Assembly (NCBI RefSeq): GCF_007559275.1
Contig: NZ_VMHK01000003.1
Span: 124,001-188,000 of the forward strand
From: Bifidobacterium apousia
Lineage (GTDB): Bacteria > Actinomycetota > Actinomycetes > Actinomycetales > Bifidobacteriaceae
Length of the DNA: 64,000 nucleotides
Direction of reading: 5' to 3'
Below are positions 34,113 to 43,192 of this stretch, piece by piece. The position numbers were made by a program, and so were the translations under genes. The notes under the pieces are model-generated. The model was not told the origin of the DNA. It did no database searches and worked only from the letters and a program-made list of their open reading frames with translations. Numbering within the stretch: the first letter of the stretch is position 1; the number at the start of each line of letters is the position of its first letter.

Positions 34113-34745
34113 TCAGTCGCTGTGCGAGGACCCCTGGGCCAAGGATTTCAGCTCTTCATATATTCTATCAACAGACTCGAACATTTGTTCGATAGGCTGG
34201 GATCCGTCCACCAACAGATCGGCCTGGGCGCGTCGCGAACTGCTGCTGGTCTGGGAACCGATGCGCTCAACAGCCTGGCTTGGCGTCATATGCCGCTGAT
34301 TCACCATACGCGCAATCCTCACCTGGCTTGGGGCCTCCACCAGCAGGACCCTGTCGAAATGAAAAGGAATGGCTGAGCCCACCTCGGTCAGCAGGGGCAC
34401 CTCATGGACCACCACCTCGGAGCCCTCCAGCCAGGGCTGCTCGGCCTTGGCGGCCAGCTCATAGACCAGCGGATGGATGATGTCGTCCAGGTCCTCGCGG
34501 TCCCGGTCGGCCGCCGGGCCGCCGAAGACCCGTGCCGCCAGGGCTGACCTGTCCACGCCCCCCTGGCCGTCCCCACAGTCTGTGCCAAACCGATCCAGGA
34601 CCGGCCCTACGCCGGGTCCGCCCGGGGCAATGACCTCATGGGAGAGCCGGTCGTAGTCGATGACCTTGGCTCCGTCCTGAGCCAGCCGAGCCGCCACCGT
34701 GCTCTTGCCAGCCGCTATCCCGCCAGTCAACCCCACACGTATCAT
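34113..34745 (-). CDS. coaE: Dephospho-CoA kinase
   Basis: A 210-residue P-loop kinase catalysing the last step of coenzyme A synthesis. It begins MIRVGLTGGIAAGKSTV with Walker A GGIAAGKS, has YDRLSHEVIAPGG, DDIIHPLVYELAA and VVHEVPLLTE. The ATG at 34745 has GGGAGGT; the upstream in-frame start at 34817 would include the rpsA terminator. The gene lies between rpsA and uvrB on one strand. Its 3' part contains a LexA box acting on uvrB. Confidence 0.95.
   Translation of the reverse strand: MIRVGLTGGIAAGKSTVAARLAQDGAKVIDYDRLSHEVIAPGGPGVGPVLDRFGTDCGDGQGGVDRSALAARVFGGPAADRDREDLDDIIHPLVYELAAKAEQPWLEGSEVVVHEVPLLTEVGSAIPFHFDRVLLVEAPSQVRIARMVNQRHMTPSQAVERIGSQTSSSSRRAQADLLVDGSQPIEQMFESVDRIYEELKSLAQGSSHSD
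34177..34192 (-). promoter_or_regulatory. LexA (SOS) box for uvrB, inside coaE
   Basis: TCGAACATTTGTTCGA, a perfect actinobacterial LexA palindrome, identical base for base to the umuDC site at 42535-42550. It is 102 bases before the uvrB ATG; a possible -10 (TAGAAT) lies just downstream of it on the minus strand. Confidence 0.85.
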
Positions 34746-34782
34746 CCTGACCTCCCGCATATCCTTTACGACAGCAGATACA

Positions 34783-34818
34783 AATGGAGGGGCCCGACCG
34801 AGGCCGGACCCCTCCATT
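34783..34818 (-). terminator. rpsA terminator
   Basis: AATGGAGGGG (34783-34792) pairs with 34809-34818, with a further inner CCG/CGG pairing, directly after the rpsA stop. Confidence 0.7.
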
Positions 34819-34831
34819 CACCGCTAAATGC

Positions 34832-36337
34832 TCACTTCTTTTCCTTGAGCAGCTGCTCGCGCAGGGCGGCCAGCTGGTCGTCGGAGGCCAAGGTGCCCTC
34901 GGAGCTGGACTCCGAGCTGTAGTTGGTGGTCTCCTCGGAGTTCTGACGGCGGGAGCGCGAACCGGAGGCAGGCGCCTGGGAGGACCGGCTGTCCTCGGCG
35001 GCCGAAGCCTCGGCGTTCTCCAGCTCCTTGGCCACGAAGGCCTTGTGCTGCTCCCAGAGGTCGTGGGCGGCCGCATACTGGGACTCCCACTCCTCCCGCT
35101 GCTTCTCGTAGCCGGCGATCCACTCGTTGCTCTCGGGGTCGAAGCCCTCGGGGTACTTGTAGTTGCCCTCCTCGTCGTACTCGGCGGGCATGCCGTAGAT
35201 GGCCGGATCGAAGTCCTCGGAGGTCGGGTCGACGGAGTCGTCGGCCTGCTTGAGGGACAGGGAGATGCGGCGGCGATCCAAGTCAACGTCGATGACCTTG
35301 ACGAAGATCTCCTCGCCCTGCTTGACCACGGTCTCGGGGTTCTCCACGTGACGATTGGCCAGCTCGGAGATGTGGACCAGGCCCTCGATGCCGTCCTCGA
35401 CGGAAACGAAGACACCGAACTGCACGATCTTGGTGACCTTGCCCTTGACGATCTGTCCGGGCACGTGGGTCCGGGCGAAGCGCTGCCAGGGATCTTCCTG
35501 GGTGGCCTTGAGGGACAGCGAGATGCGCTCGCGGTCCATATCGACATCCAGCACCTCGACGGTGACCTTGTCGCCCACCTTGACGACCTCGCTGGGGTGA
35601 TCGATGTGCTTCCAGGAGAGCTCGGAGACGTGGATCAGGCCGTCCACACCGCCCAGGTCGACGAAGGCGCCGAAGTTGACGATGGAGCTGACCGTGCCCT
35701 CGCGGATCTGGCCCTTCTTGAGCTGGGCCATGAAGGTCTCGCGCACCTCGGACTGGGTCTCCTCCAGGTACTGGCGGCGGGAGAGGACCACATTGTTGCG
35801 GTTCTTGTCCAGCTCCAGGATCTTGGCCTTGATCTTCTGCCCGATGTAGGGAGACAGGTCGCGCACGCGGCGCATCTCGACCAGGGATGCGGGCAGGAAG
35901 CCGCGCAGGCCGATGTCGACGATGAGCCCGCCCTTGACGGCCTCGATGACGGTGCCCTCAACGACGCCGTCAGCCTCCTTGATCTTCTCGATGTCGCCCC
36001 AGGCGCGCTCGTACTGGGCACGCTTCTTGGACAGGATCAGGCGGCCTTCCTTGTCCTCCTTGGTGACGACCAGGGCCTCGATGGTGTCACCGACCTGGAC
36101 CACATCGTCGGGATCGACATCCTTCTTGATGGAAAGCTCGCGGGAGGGAATCACGCCCTCGGTCTTGTAGCCGATGTCCAGCAGAACCTCGTCATGGTCG
36201 ATCTTAACGACCGTCCCCTCGACCAGATCCCCATCGTCGAAGTTCTTGATGGTGGAATCGACTGCCTTGATGAAGTCTTCCTCGGACCCGATGTCATTGA
36301 CCGCGACCTGGGGGACTTCCTTCTTGTTCTCTGCCAT
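34832..36337 (-). CDS. rpsA: 30S ribosomal protein S1
   Basis: A 501-residue ribosomal protein that helps mRNA load onto the small subunit. Four S1 RNA-binding repeats are seen from about residue 35 to 365; examples are DGDLVEGTVVKIDHDEVLLD and REGTVSSIVNFGAFVDLGGV. This is fewer than the six of E. coli and usual for actinobacteria. The C-terminal 130 residues are acidic and Ser-rich, probably disordered, closing DDQLAALREQLLKEKK. No Shine-Dalgarno precedes the ATG; the leader is AT-rich (AATTTAATTA), as is typical for rpsA, which is autoregulated in other bacteria. Confidence 0.97.
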   Translation of the reverse strand: MAENKKEVPQVAVNDIGSEEDFIKAVDSTIKNFDDGDLVEGTVVKIDHDEVLLDIGYKTEGVIPSRELSIKKDVDPDDVVQVGDTIEALVVTKEDKEGRLILSKKRAQYERAWGDIEKIKEADGVVEGTVIEAVKGGLIVDIGLRGFLPASLVEMRRVRDLSPYIGQKIKAKILELDKNRNNVVLSRRQYLEETQSEVRETFMAQLKKGQIREGTVSSIVNFGAFVDLGGVDGLIHVSELSWKHIDHPSEVVKVGDKVTVEVLDVDMDRERISLSLKATQEDPWQRFARTHVPGQIVKGKVTKIVQFGVFVSVEDGIEGLVHISELANRHVENPETVVKQGEEIFVKVIDVDLDRRRISLSLKQADDSVDPTSEDFDPAIYGMPAEYDEEGNYKYPEGFDPESNEWIAGYEKQREEWESQYAAAHDLWEQHKAFVAKELENAEASAAEDSRSSQAPASGSRSRRQNSEETTNYSSESSSEGTLASDDQLAALREQLLKEKK

Positions 36338-36440
36338 TAATTAAATTGTTTCTTGTATAGTTGGTGGATATTTTTTCCGTATTGAGTTATGCGTTCCCGC
36401 CGGCAGGCGCGAACATTCTCCATGATAGGAGACACTGCGG

Positions 36441-37361
36441 TCATTGTCGCCGGGAGACCTCGGGCGTGTCGCAGACAGGGATTCCGGCGGCTCGCTCAGC
36501 CGATTCGACCACATTGACCAGGAGCATGGCCCGGGTCATGGGCCCCACCCCGCCGGGATTGGGCGTATAAGCGGCTGCAGACAGCCTGGCGGCCGGATCG
36601 ATGTCGCCCTTGATCCGCCAGCGCCCCTCCTGCTGGTCCCAGATCCGGGAGACGCCTACATCCACCAGGACGGCACCCTGGCGAACCTGGTCCGGACCAA
36701 CCAGCCCGGCTCGGCCCACGGCCGCGATGATCACGTCAGCCCTGCGCAGATGGGCGTCAATGTCCTTGGTGCGGGTATGGCAGAGGGTCACGGTGGCATC
36801 CACCCCGCGGTTGGTCAGGAGCAGACCGATGGTGCGGCCCACGGTCAATCCTCGGCCCAGCACGCAGACCTCCTTGCCGGCCAGGTCAATCCCGTAATGG
36901 TCCAGCAGGTACAGGATCCCTCGCGGGGTGCAGGGCAGGGGGGTCCGCACCTGGCCATCGGTATGCAGGACCAGCTGGCCCAGGCTGTAAGGATGCATGC
37001 CGTCGGCGTCCTTGGCCGGATCGATGCGATCGATGATCTCGGTGGGATCCACGCCCTCGGGCAGGGGCAGCTGGACGATGTAGCCGGTGCATTCAGGATC
37101 CTGGTTGAACTGATCCACCGCAGCAAGAATCCGCTCCTTGCCGGCATCGGCGGGCAGATCAATCCTGATCGACCTGATGCCCACCTGGCTGCAGTCCCGA
37201 TGCTTGCCCTCTACGTATTTGACTGAACCGGGGTCATCCCCCACCAGGATGGTCCCCAGCCCAGGAGTGCGTCCCATGGCCGTCAGCCTCGCCACGCGAG
37301 CGCGCAGGTCCTCCTTGAGTTCCGCAGCCGCCGCCTTGCCGTCCAGTTTCACTGCAGTCAA
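36441..37361 (-). CDS. folD: Methylenetetrahydrofolate dehydrogenase/cyclohydrolase
   Basis: A bifunctional enzyme of one-carbon metabolism, 306 residues, NADP dependent. It starts [12 protein letters not shown] if TTG 37361 is used, which has GGAG five bases upstream and fits the family; GTG 37352 is the alternative. The catalytic region has [18 protein letters not shown] with the expected Tyr and Lys. [11 protein letters not shown] and [13 protein letters not shown] are conserved; the Rossmann part has [16 protein letters not shown] and the closing [16 protein letters not shown] is canonical. The much longer open frame upstream to 37823 overlaps the znuC gene and is not coding. Confidence 0.95.
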   Translation of the reverse strand: MTAVKLDGKAAAAELKEDLRARVARLTAMGRTPGLGTILVGDDPGSVKYVEGKHRDCSQVGIRSIRIDLPADAGKERILAAVDQFNQDPECTGYIVQLPLPEGVDPTEIIDRIDPAKDADGMHPYSLGQLVLHTDGQVRTPLPCTPRGILYLLDHYGIDLAGKEVCVLGRGLTVGRTIGLLLTNRGVDATVTLCHTRTKDIDAHLRRADVIIAAVGRAGLVGPDQVRQGAVLVDVGVSRIWDQQEGRWRIKGDIDPAARLSAAAYTPNPGGVGPMTRAMLLVNVVESAERAAGIPVCDTPEVSRRQ

Positions 37362-37485
37362 TACATCTCCATCATTCAAGCGGGCGCAAACCCTTGTCGA
37401 AGTCGTCTGGGCCAGACTAGCGCAGATTCCTCCCCGACCGGAAGCTCCGTCCAAGGGCCGGGACGGGAGGACTCGACTGCTGAAG

Positions 37486-37528
37486 TTGCGTGCTGTCCCC
37501 TCCCCAGCGATAATGAGAATCATGCTCA
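37486..37528 (+). promoter_or_regulatory. znuCB promoter with Fur/Zur-type operator
   Basis: -35 TTGCGT (37486-37491), 17-base spacer, -10 GATAAT (37509-37514). The palindrome TGAGAATCATGCTCA (37514-37528) begins on the last -10 base; its form TGAGnATnATnCTCA matches Zur boxes. Repression by zinc-loaded Zur is inferred. Confidence 0.72.
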
Positions 37529-37572
37529 ATAAGAGCAGGTTCACCTTGTGAGCCCTTGCAGGAAAGGAAGCC

Positions 37573-38448
37573 ATGGATACGGACACGGACAGCACATCCA
37601 CGCAGGCCTGCATCGTCTTCGACCATGCCGCCATCCGCCGATCCGGGCGGCTGATCTGGTCTGAAGGAACCTTCGCCATCCCCTCGGGAACCGTGACCGC
37701 CATCGTAGGCACCAACGGCACGGGCAAGACCAGCATGATGCAGGCCGAACTGGGTCTGCTCCCCCTGGACGCCGGCAGTCTGCAGGTCCTGGGGCAAGCG
37801 GCCGGCCAGGCCAACGACCGCATCGGCTACGTACCCCAGAGCTACACCTCGGATATCGACTCCAACCTGACCGCCGAGCAATCCGTCCTGCTGGGACTGA
37901 CCGGCACCCGGTTCGGCATTCACCCCGTCACCCGGCAGGACCGCGAGCGCGCCAGAGAGGCCATGCGCTTCGTCGGCGTGGAGGACAGGGCCCACCTGCG
38001 CTTGTCCCAGCTCTCCGGCGGTCTGCGACAGCGGGTGGCCATCGCCCAGGCCCTGGTCTGCGATCCTGATCTGCTCATGCTTGACGAGCCCCTGGCCAAT
38101 CTGGACCTGGCCGGGCAGCGCGCCACCGTCCACCTGCTGGCCCAGCTCAACAGCCGTCTGGGCATGTCCATCCAGGTGGTGGCCCACGACCTGAACATGC
38201 TGCTGCCTGTGCTGACCGGGGCGGTCTACCTGCTGGACGGGCACCCTCATTACGCCCGCATGGACGACGTGCTGGACTCGGACCTGCTCACCCACCTCTA
38301 CGGCACCAAGGTGGAGGTGGTCACCACTCCCCAGGGGGACATGTTCGTGGCCCCCGACATGGACGAGCCGATCGGACCCGTCCACAATCGCTACCAACCC
38401 AGCCAGGTGGCCCGCCTGCACGGGACGGACCGGGAAAGGAACTCATGA
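37573..38448 (+). CDS. znuC: Zinc/manganese ABC transporter ATP-binding protein
   Basis: A 291-residue ABC ATPase. Walker A is GTNGTGKTS, the signature is [15 protein letters not shown] and Walker B is [12 protein letters not shown]. The metal-uptake (ZnuC/MntB) group is indicated by the partner permease, which overlaps the stop by four bases. GGAAAGGA stands before the ATG at 37573. The upstream Zur-type box points to zinc. No substrate-binding lipoprotein gene lies next to it, so one must be supplied from elsewhere. Confidence 0.88.
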   Translation: MDTDTDSTSTQACIVFDHAAIRRSGRLIWSEGTFAIPSGTVTAIVGTNGTGKTSMMQAELGLLPLDAGSLQVLGQAAGQANDRIGYVPQSYTSDIDSNLTAEQSVLLGLTGTRFGIHPVTRQDRERAREAMRFVGVEDRAHLRLSQLSGGLRQRVAIAQALVCDPDLLMLDEPLANLDLAGQRATVHLLAQLNSRLGMSIQVVAHDLNMLLPVLTGAVYLLDGHPHYARMDDVLDSDLLTHLYGTKVEVVTTPQGDMFVAPDMDEPIGPVHNRYQPSQVARLHGTDRERNS

Positions 38449-39272
38449 CCACGCCAGTCTTCGACCCCCATTGGACGGAGATCCTCGCCGCCCCCTTCAT
38501 GCGCAATGCCATGGTGGCCGGATTGTGCATCGCCGTGGCCGCCGGAGCCATGGGCTACTTCACCATCGCCAGACATTCCACCTTCGCCGCCCACGCCCTG
38601 GCCCACATCGGTCTGCCCGGGGCCACAGGGGCCGTCCTGCTGGGGCTGCCGGTCTCTGCCGGCATGGGCCTGTTCGCCCTGGGCGGGGCGCTGGTCATCG
38701 GAGCCCTGGGCAAGCGGGCCTCCCAGCGGGAGATCGCCACGGGCACGGTCCTGGCCTTCGCCACCGGCCTGGGGCTCTTCTTCGCCAGGATGTCCAGTTC
38801 GGCCTCCCAGCAGATGCAGGCCATCCTCTTCGGATCCATCCTGACCATCACCCGGGGCCAGGTCGTTGGCTTCATCATCTTCGATGCAATCCTGCTGATC
38901 CTGCTGGCCCTGATCTACCGGCCCCTGCTCTTCAGCTCCCTGGATGAGCAGGTGGCCCAGGCCCGTGGCGTGCCCATCGGGCTGATGAACCTGACCTTCA
39001 TGGCCATCATGGCCGGGGTCATCACCATCGCCGTGCCGGCAGTGGGAACCCTGCTCATCTTCGCCCTGGTCGTCACCCCGGCGGCCACGGCCAACATCCT
39101 GGTGGCCTCTCCCCTGCGGGCCATGCTCCTGTCGGGACTGATCTGCCTGGCTTCCATCTGGGGAGGCCTGGTGATTTCGGCCATGGTTCCCGCTCCTCCA
39201 AGCTTCGTCATCGTGACCCTGTCCACCCTCTTCTGGGCTCTGGCCAAGGGGTGGGCGGCCCTGCGCGCCTGA
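38445..39272 (+). CDS. znuB: Zinc/manganese ABC transporter permease
   Basis: A 275-residue ABC-3 family permease with about eight helices. PFMRNAMVAGLCIAVAAGAMG at the start, FAAHALAHIGLPGATG and the closing LLIFALVVTPAATA are family signatures of ZnuB/MntC proteins. It overlaps znuC by ATGA and completes the membrane part of the importer. Metal specificity is taken from the operator only. Confidence 0.9.
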   Translation: MTTPVFDPHWTEILAAPFMRNAMVAGLCIAVAAGAMGYFTIARHSTFAAHALAHIGLPGATGAVLLGLPVSAGMGLFALGGALVIGALGKRASQREIATGTVLAFATGLGLFFARMSSSASQQMQAILFGSILTITRGQVVGFIIFDAILLILLALIYRPLLFSSLDEQVAQARGVPIGLMNLTFMAIMAGVITIAVPAVGTLLIFALVVTPAATANILVASPLRAMLLSGLICLASIWGGLVISAMVPAPPSFVIVTLSTLFWALAKGWAALRA

Positions 39273-39278
39273 TGCCGG

Positions 39279-39758
39279 TCAGTCCACCATGGCGGTGGCC
39301 ATGACGGCGATGCCCTCGTCGTGACCGGTGAAACCCATGCCATCGGTAGTGGTAGCGGTCAACCGAACCGGTGCACCAACAGCCTGGCTCATGGCCTGCT
39401 GGGCCAGGTGACGACGGGAGGAAATTCTGGGACGCTGTCCGACGATGACCAGGGAGGCGTTGAGCAGCCTGCGACCGTGCCCATGCAGGCAGTCCATGGT
39501 CTTTGCCAGCATGTCCGCCCCATGCATGCCCGCTCCGGGGGACTGTGATCCCAGGCCGAACAGGGTGCCGATATCGCCCAGATCGGCGGATGACAGGATG
39601 GCATCAATCAGGGCATGGGCGGCGGCATCGCCATCAGAATCGCCCAACAGGCCAGGAGTTCCATCATTCCAGGACAGGCAGGCCAGCCAGAGAGGACGCT
39701 CACCGGTTGGATCAAAGCGATGGGCGTCAAAGCCCAGTCCAATGCTTGGATGGCCCAT
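39279..39758 (-). CDS. ispF: 2-C-methyl-D-erythritol 2,4-cyclodiphosphate synthase
   Basis: A 159-residue trimeric enzyme of the MEP isoprenoid pathway. Metal ligands lie in GLGFDAHRF (DxH) and the His of GDGDAAAHALIDAIL-type sequence near residue 45. SSADLGDIGTLF and ATTTDGMGFTGHDEGIAVMA complete the active site. It follows carD by 14 bases, the usual actinobacterial carD-isp arrangement; no ispD is fused or adjacent here. It converges with znuB, six bases apart. Confidence 0.95.
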   Translation of the reverse strand: MGHPSIGLGFDAHRFDPTGERPLWLACLSWNDGTPGLLGDSDGDAAAHALIDAILSSADLGDIGTLFGLGSQSPGAGMHGADMLAKTMDCLHGHGRRLLNASLVIVGQRPRISSRRHLAQQAMSQAVGAPVRLTATTTDGMGFTGHDEGIAVMATAMVD

Positions 39759-39772
39759 GACCGGATCCGGTC

Positions 39773-40393
39773 TCAGCGCTTGGCCTTGGTCTTGCCCTTG
39801 CCCTTGGTCTTGGCGGCCTCCTGGGCCACCCGCGCCAGGGTCTTGGAAGCCGGCTCCTTGGGGGACTTGGTATGGTGCTTGTCGTCGCCGGGCATGGGCT
39901 CCGCATAGCCCAGGTTGACGTCCAGCAGACGCTGGGCCTCGTCCTCGTCCAGCTTCTCTGACAGGGCGATCTCGGAGGTCAGGATCTTGCGGGCCTTGAT
40001 CAGCATCCGCTTCTCGCCCGCCGACAGCCCGTGCTCGTCCACGTCACGCTGGGAGAGGTCGCGCACCACCTCGGCGATCTTGTTGACCTCGCCGGTGGCG
40101 ATCTTCTCCACGTTCAGCTTGTAGCGGCGGGACCAGTTCATCTCCTTCTCCTCCACCACCGGGGTGCGCAGGATCTCGAAGACCTTGGCCACCGCCTTGG
40201 CGTCGACGATGTCTCTGACGCCCACCTTGGCCGCGTTCTCGACGGGGACGTTGATGACCAGCCCGTCCGAGGAGAGCACGGACAGCTGCAGGTACTTGCG
40301 GGTGACGCCCTTGACGGTCCGTTCGGTGATGGCGTCCACCCTGGCGGCCCCATGACGCGGATAGACGACCATGTCACCGACCTTGTAACCCAT
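39773..40393 (-). CDS. carD: CarD-family RNA-polymerase-binding transcription factor
   Basis: A 206-residue regulator that stabilises open complexes, mainly at rRNA promoters. The N-terminal RNAP-interaction domain reads MGYKVGDMVVYPRHGAARV, and the C-terminal helical DNA-binding domain contains the conserved Trp in EMNWSRRYK. A Lys-rich tail of about 40 residues extends beyond the mycobacterial protein. ATG 40393 has GGAGGG and matches the family start; the longer frame to 40492 is unlikely. Co-transcribed with ispF. Confidence 0.96.
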   Translation of the reverse strand: MGYKVGDMVVYPRHGAARVDAITERTVKGVTRKYLQLSVLSSDGLVINVPVENAAKVGVRDIVDAKAVAKVFEILRTPVVEEKEMNWSRRYKLNVEKIATGEVNKIAEVVRDLSQRDVDEHGLSAGEKRMLIKARKILTSEIALSEKLDEDEAQRLLDVNLGYAEPMPGDDKHHTKSPKEPASKTLARVAQEAAKTKGKGKTKAKR

Positions 40394-40617
40394 ATGCCCT
40401 CCAGAACGAGTCGAGAAAATACCATATAATAATGCCATTGCGCATGGACTTGTTGATGGGCGCCCTGGGACGACGCGATTCTCCGCGAGCACACTTCCCC
40501 TGGAGGCTCTGAAGACTATTCTGGAAGAAACGACGGTGGTGGAACGAATGCCGACAAGGCTCCACCCCGCATGACGAGCATCGTTTTGCGGATCAGTGAT
40601 CGAAGACAGAGGTAGGC

Positions 40618-41355
<738 letters not shown>

Positions 41356-41364
41356 CAGCCGCGG

Positions 41365-42504
41365 ATGCACGCCATGAGCAAGGACGGCAAAAGCCGGCGC
41401 AAGGGGCCCAGTCTGAGTGCGCGGGTGGACCGCGAACGGCCCATTGGATCCTTCGCCTCATTGAAGGTGGAGCTGAGTGTCCTGATCATCATCTCCACAG
41501 CCATCGCCTTCGTCATGGCCTGGTTCCTGCTGAAGATGGGCTGGAGCGGCTGGATCGCCATGCCGCTGACCCTGGTGGTGGCCCTGGGGATCACCTACTT
41601 CTTCTCCCGAGGGCTCACCGCTCCCCTGCGGCAGATGCGGGATGCGGCGGAGGCCATGGCCGACGGTGACTATACGGTCCGGGTCCACGCCACCACGACC
41701 AGCCATGACGAGGTCGGGCTCCTGGCCCAGTCCTTCAACGAGATGGCCGAGGAGCTCCAGCACGCCGACCAGATGCGCCGGGACATGGTGGCCAATGTCA
41801 GCCACGAGCTGCGCACCCCCGTCTCGGCCCTGCAGGCCATGGTGGAGAACATGGCGGACGGGGTGACCGAGCCCACGCCAGCCAACCTGGAGGGGATCCT
41901 GGAGCAGACCCACCGCCTGTCCGACCTGATCGCCTTCCTGCTGGACCTGTCGAGGATGGAGGCCGGGGCCGCCAGCCTGCAGATCGAGGACTTCGACTTC
42001 GGGGACTTCATCGACGAGACCCTCCAGCCCCTGGCCATAGCCGACGCCGGGCACGCTCACGACATCCAGGTGGACCTGGAGAAGGGCCTGAGAATGGAGG
42101 GCGACCAGGACCGGCTGCGTCAGCTTTTCACCAACGTCATCAGCAACGCCCTGAAGCACTCGGCCGACGGCACCACGGTGCTGATCCAGGCCCACGAGGA
42201 CCGGCAGCAGGAGACCATAGTCACCAACGTGGTCAACTTCGGCTCGCAGATACCCCCCGAGGCCCGTACCGATATCTTCCGGCGCTTCGTCAAGGGCAAG
42301 GCCGGCCCGGGCACGGAGTCAGGCGGCACCGGGCTGGGGCTGTCCATCGCCCGCTGGGCGGCCCAGTTGCATGGAGGCCAGGTGCAGGTGGTGGACGATC
42401 CGCGCGGAGCGGACTTCGAGATCACCCTGCCCAGATATCACCGCGACCCCGACGAGGATGAGGGGGACGGGGACGGCTCCGGCGGGCCCGACGCGCCGCA
42501 TTGA
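41365..42504 (+). CDS. Membrane sensor histidine kinase
   Basis: A 379-residue kinase partnered with the preceding response regulator. Two membrane helices (about 34-57 and 63-82) are separated by a very short outer loop, so there is no extracellular sensor domain. A HAMP domain follows, then the H box VANVSHELRTPVSAL, an N box near NVISNALKHS, and G boxes TGLGLSIARWAAQLHGG. The C-terminus is acidic. Signals may be sensed in the membrane. Start at 41365 or 41374. Its stop overlaps the -35 of the umuDC promoter. Confidence 0.94.
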   Translation: MHAMSKDGKSRRKGPSLSARVDRERPIGSFASLKVELSVLIIISTAIAFVMAWFLLKMGWSGWIAMPLTLVVALGITYFFSRGLTAPLRQMRDAAEAMADGDYTVRVHATTTSHDEVGLLAQSFNEMAEELQHADQMRRDMVANVSHELRTPVSALQAMVENMADGVTEPTPANLEGILEQTHRLSDLIAFLLDLSRMEAGAASLQIEDFDFGDFIDETLQPLAIADAGHAHDIQVDLEKGLRMEGDQDRLRQLFTNVISNALKHSADGTTVLIQAHEDRQQETIVTNVVNFGSQIPPEARTDIFRRFVKGKAGPGTESGGTGLGLSIARWAAQLHGGQVQVVDDPRGADFEITLPRYHRDPDEDEGDGDGSGGPDAPH

Positions 42505-42550
42505 CGGGGAGGCGCACTTCGGCTCATAATGAAATCGAACATTTGTTCGA
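42501..42550 (+). promoter_or_regulatory. SOS promoter and LexA box of umuDC
   Basis: -35 TTGACG (42501-42506), 18-base spacer, -10 CATAAT (42525-42530), then TCGAACATTTGTTCGA (42535-42550) over the transcription start. The box is a perfect LexA palindrome. Confidence 0.85.
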
Positions 42551-42574
42551 ATGCCATCGAGTTCGAGGTGTGCC

Positions 42575-43192
42575 ATGGTCGCTACCATCCATGGGTCGCC
42601 GGAGGCGGCCCCTGCTTCCCTGCCGGAGTGCCGGGTCGATGCCCTGAGTCCCTTCCGAGGGCACCCCAGCCCTGTCCCCCAGGCCCTGGAGGCCGTCCAC
42701 GCCGGCTTCCCCTCAGTGGCCCAGGACTACTTCAGCGGCGACTTCAGCTTCGACCAGAACGTCATCGTCCACCCCGACTCCACCTTCATCATCCATGTGG
42801 CCGGCGATTCCATGACCGGAGCCGGCATCTTCGACGGGGACCTGTTGGTGGTCGACCGGTCACTGGAGCCACGCGAGGGGGACATCGTCATCGCCATCCT
42901 GGACGACGAGCTGCTGGTCAAGCGGCTGGCCAGACGCAAGGGACGGACCATGCTGCGGGCCGAGAACCCCGACTACCCCGACTTCCTGCCCCAGGAGGGC
43001 GAGGAACTAGTCATCTGGGGGGTGGTCATCGGCAACTACCACTGGCAGCGGGTGGACACCAAGGGCGAATCCCGGAGCGGCTCTCCCCTGCCCCAGGTCA
43101 CCTATCCCGGACATACCCCGCACGGACGCAGGCGCACGGGAAGCCAGGGCCGGAAACCCGCCTATCCTTCCACGGGCTGGGGGTCGGCATGA
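42575..43192 (+). CDS. umuD: UmuD-like S24 family self-cleaving protein
   Basis: A 205-residue accessory subunit of DNA polymerase V type. The self-cleavage site is Ala43-Gly44 in VHAGFPS, the nucleophile is Ser79 in GDSMTG, and the base is Lys116 in LLVKRL. The 36- and 37-residue spacings are the same as in E. coli UmuD (24/60/97). A polar tail of about 55 residues extends past the E. coli protein. ATG 42575 has GAGGTG upstream. The gene overlaps umuC by ATGA, and a LexA box precedes it. Confidence 0.93.
   Translation: MVATIHGSPEAAPASLPECRVDALSPFRGHPSPVPQALEAVHAGFPSVAQDYFSGDFSFDQNVIVHPDSTFIIHVAGDSMTGAGIFDGDLLVVDRSLEPREGDIVIAILDDELLVKRLARRKGRTMLRAENPDYPDFLPQEGEELVIWGVVIGNYHWQRVDTKGESRSGSPLPQVTYPGHTPHGRRRTGSQGRKPAYPSTGWGSA

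Noticed and set aside
31954-34299. A 781-codon plus-strand open frame across uvrB
   Set aside because: Antisense of a fully conserved uvrB; caused by GC-rich third positions.
34784-36340. A 518-codon plus-strand open frame opposite rpsA
   Set aside because: Leu/Gly/Asp-rich shadow of the S1 repeats.
37362-37823. N-terminal extension of FolD of about 150 residues
   Set aside because: It overlaps the znuC promoter and coding start and has no homology-like features; a TTG start with GGAG fits the family length.
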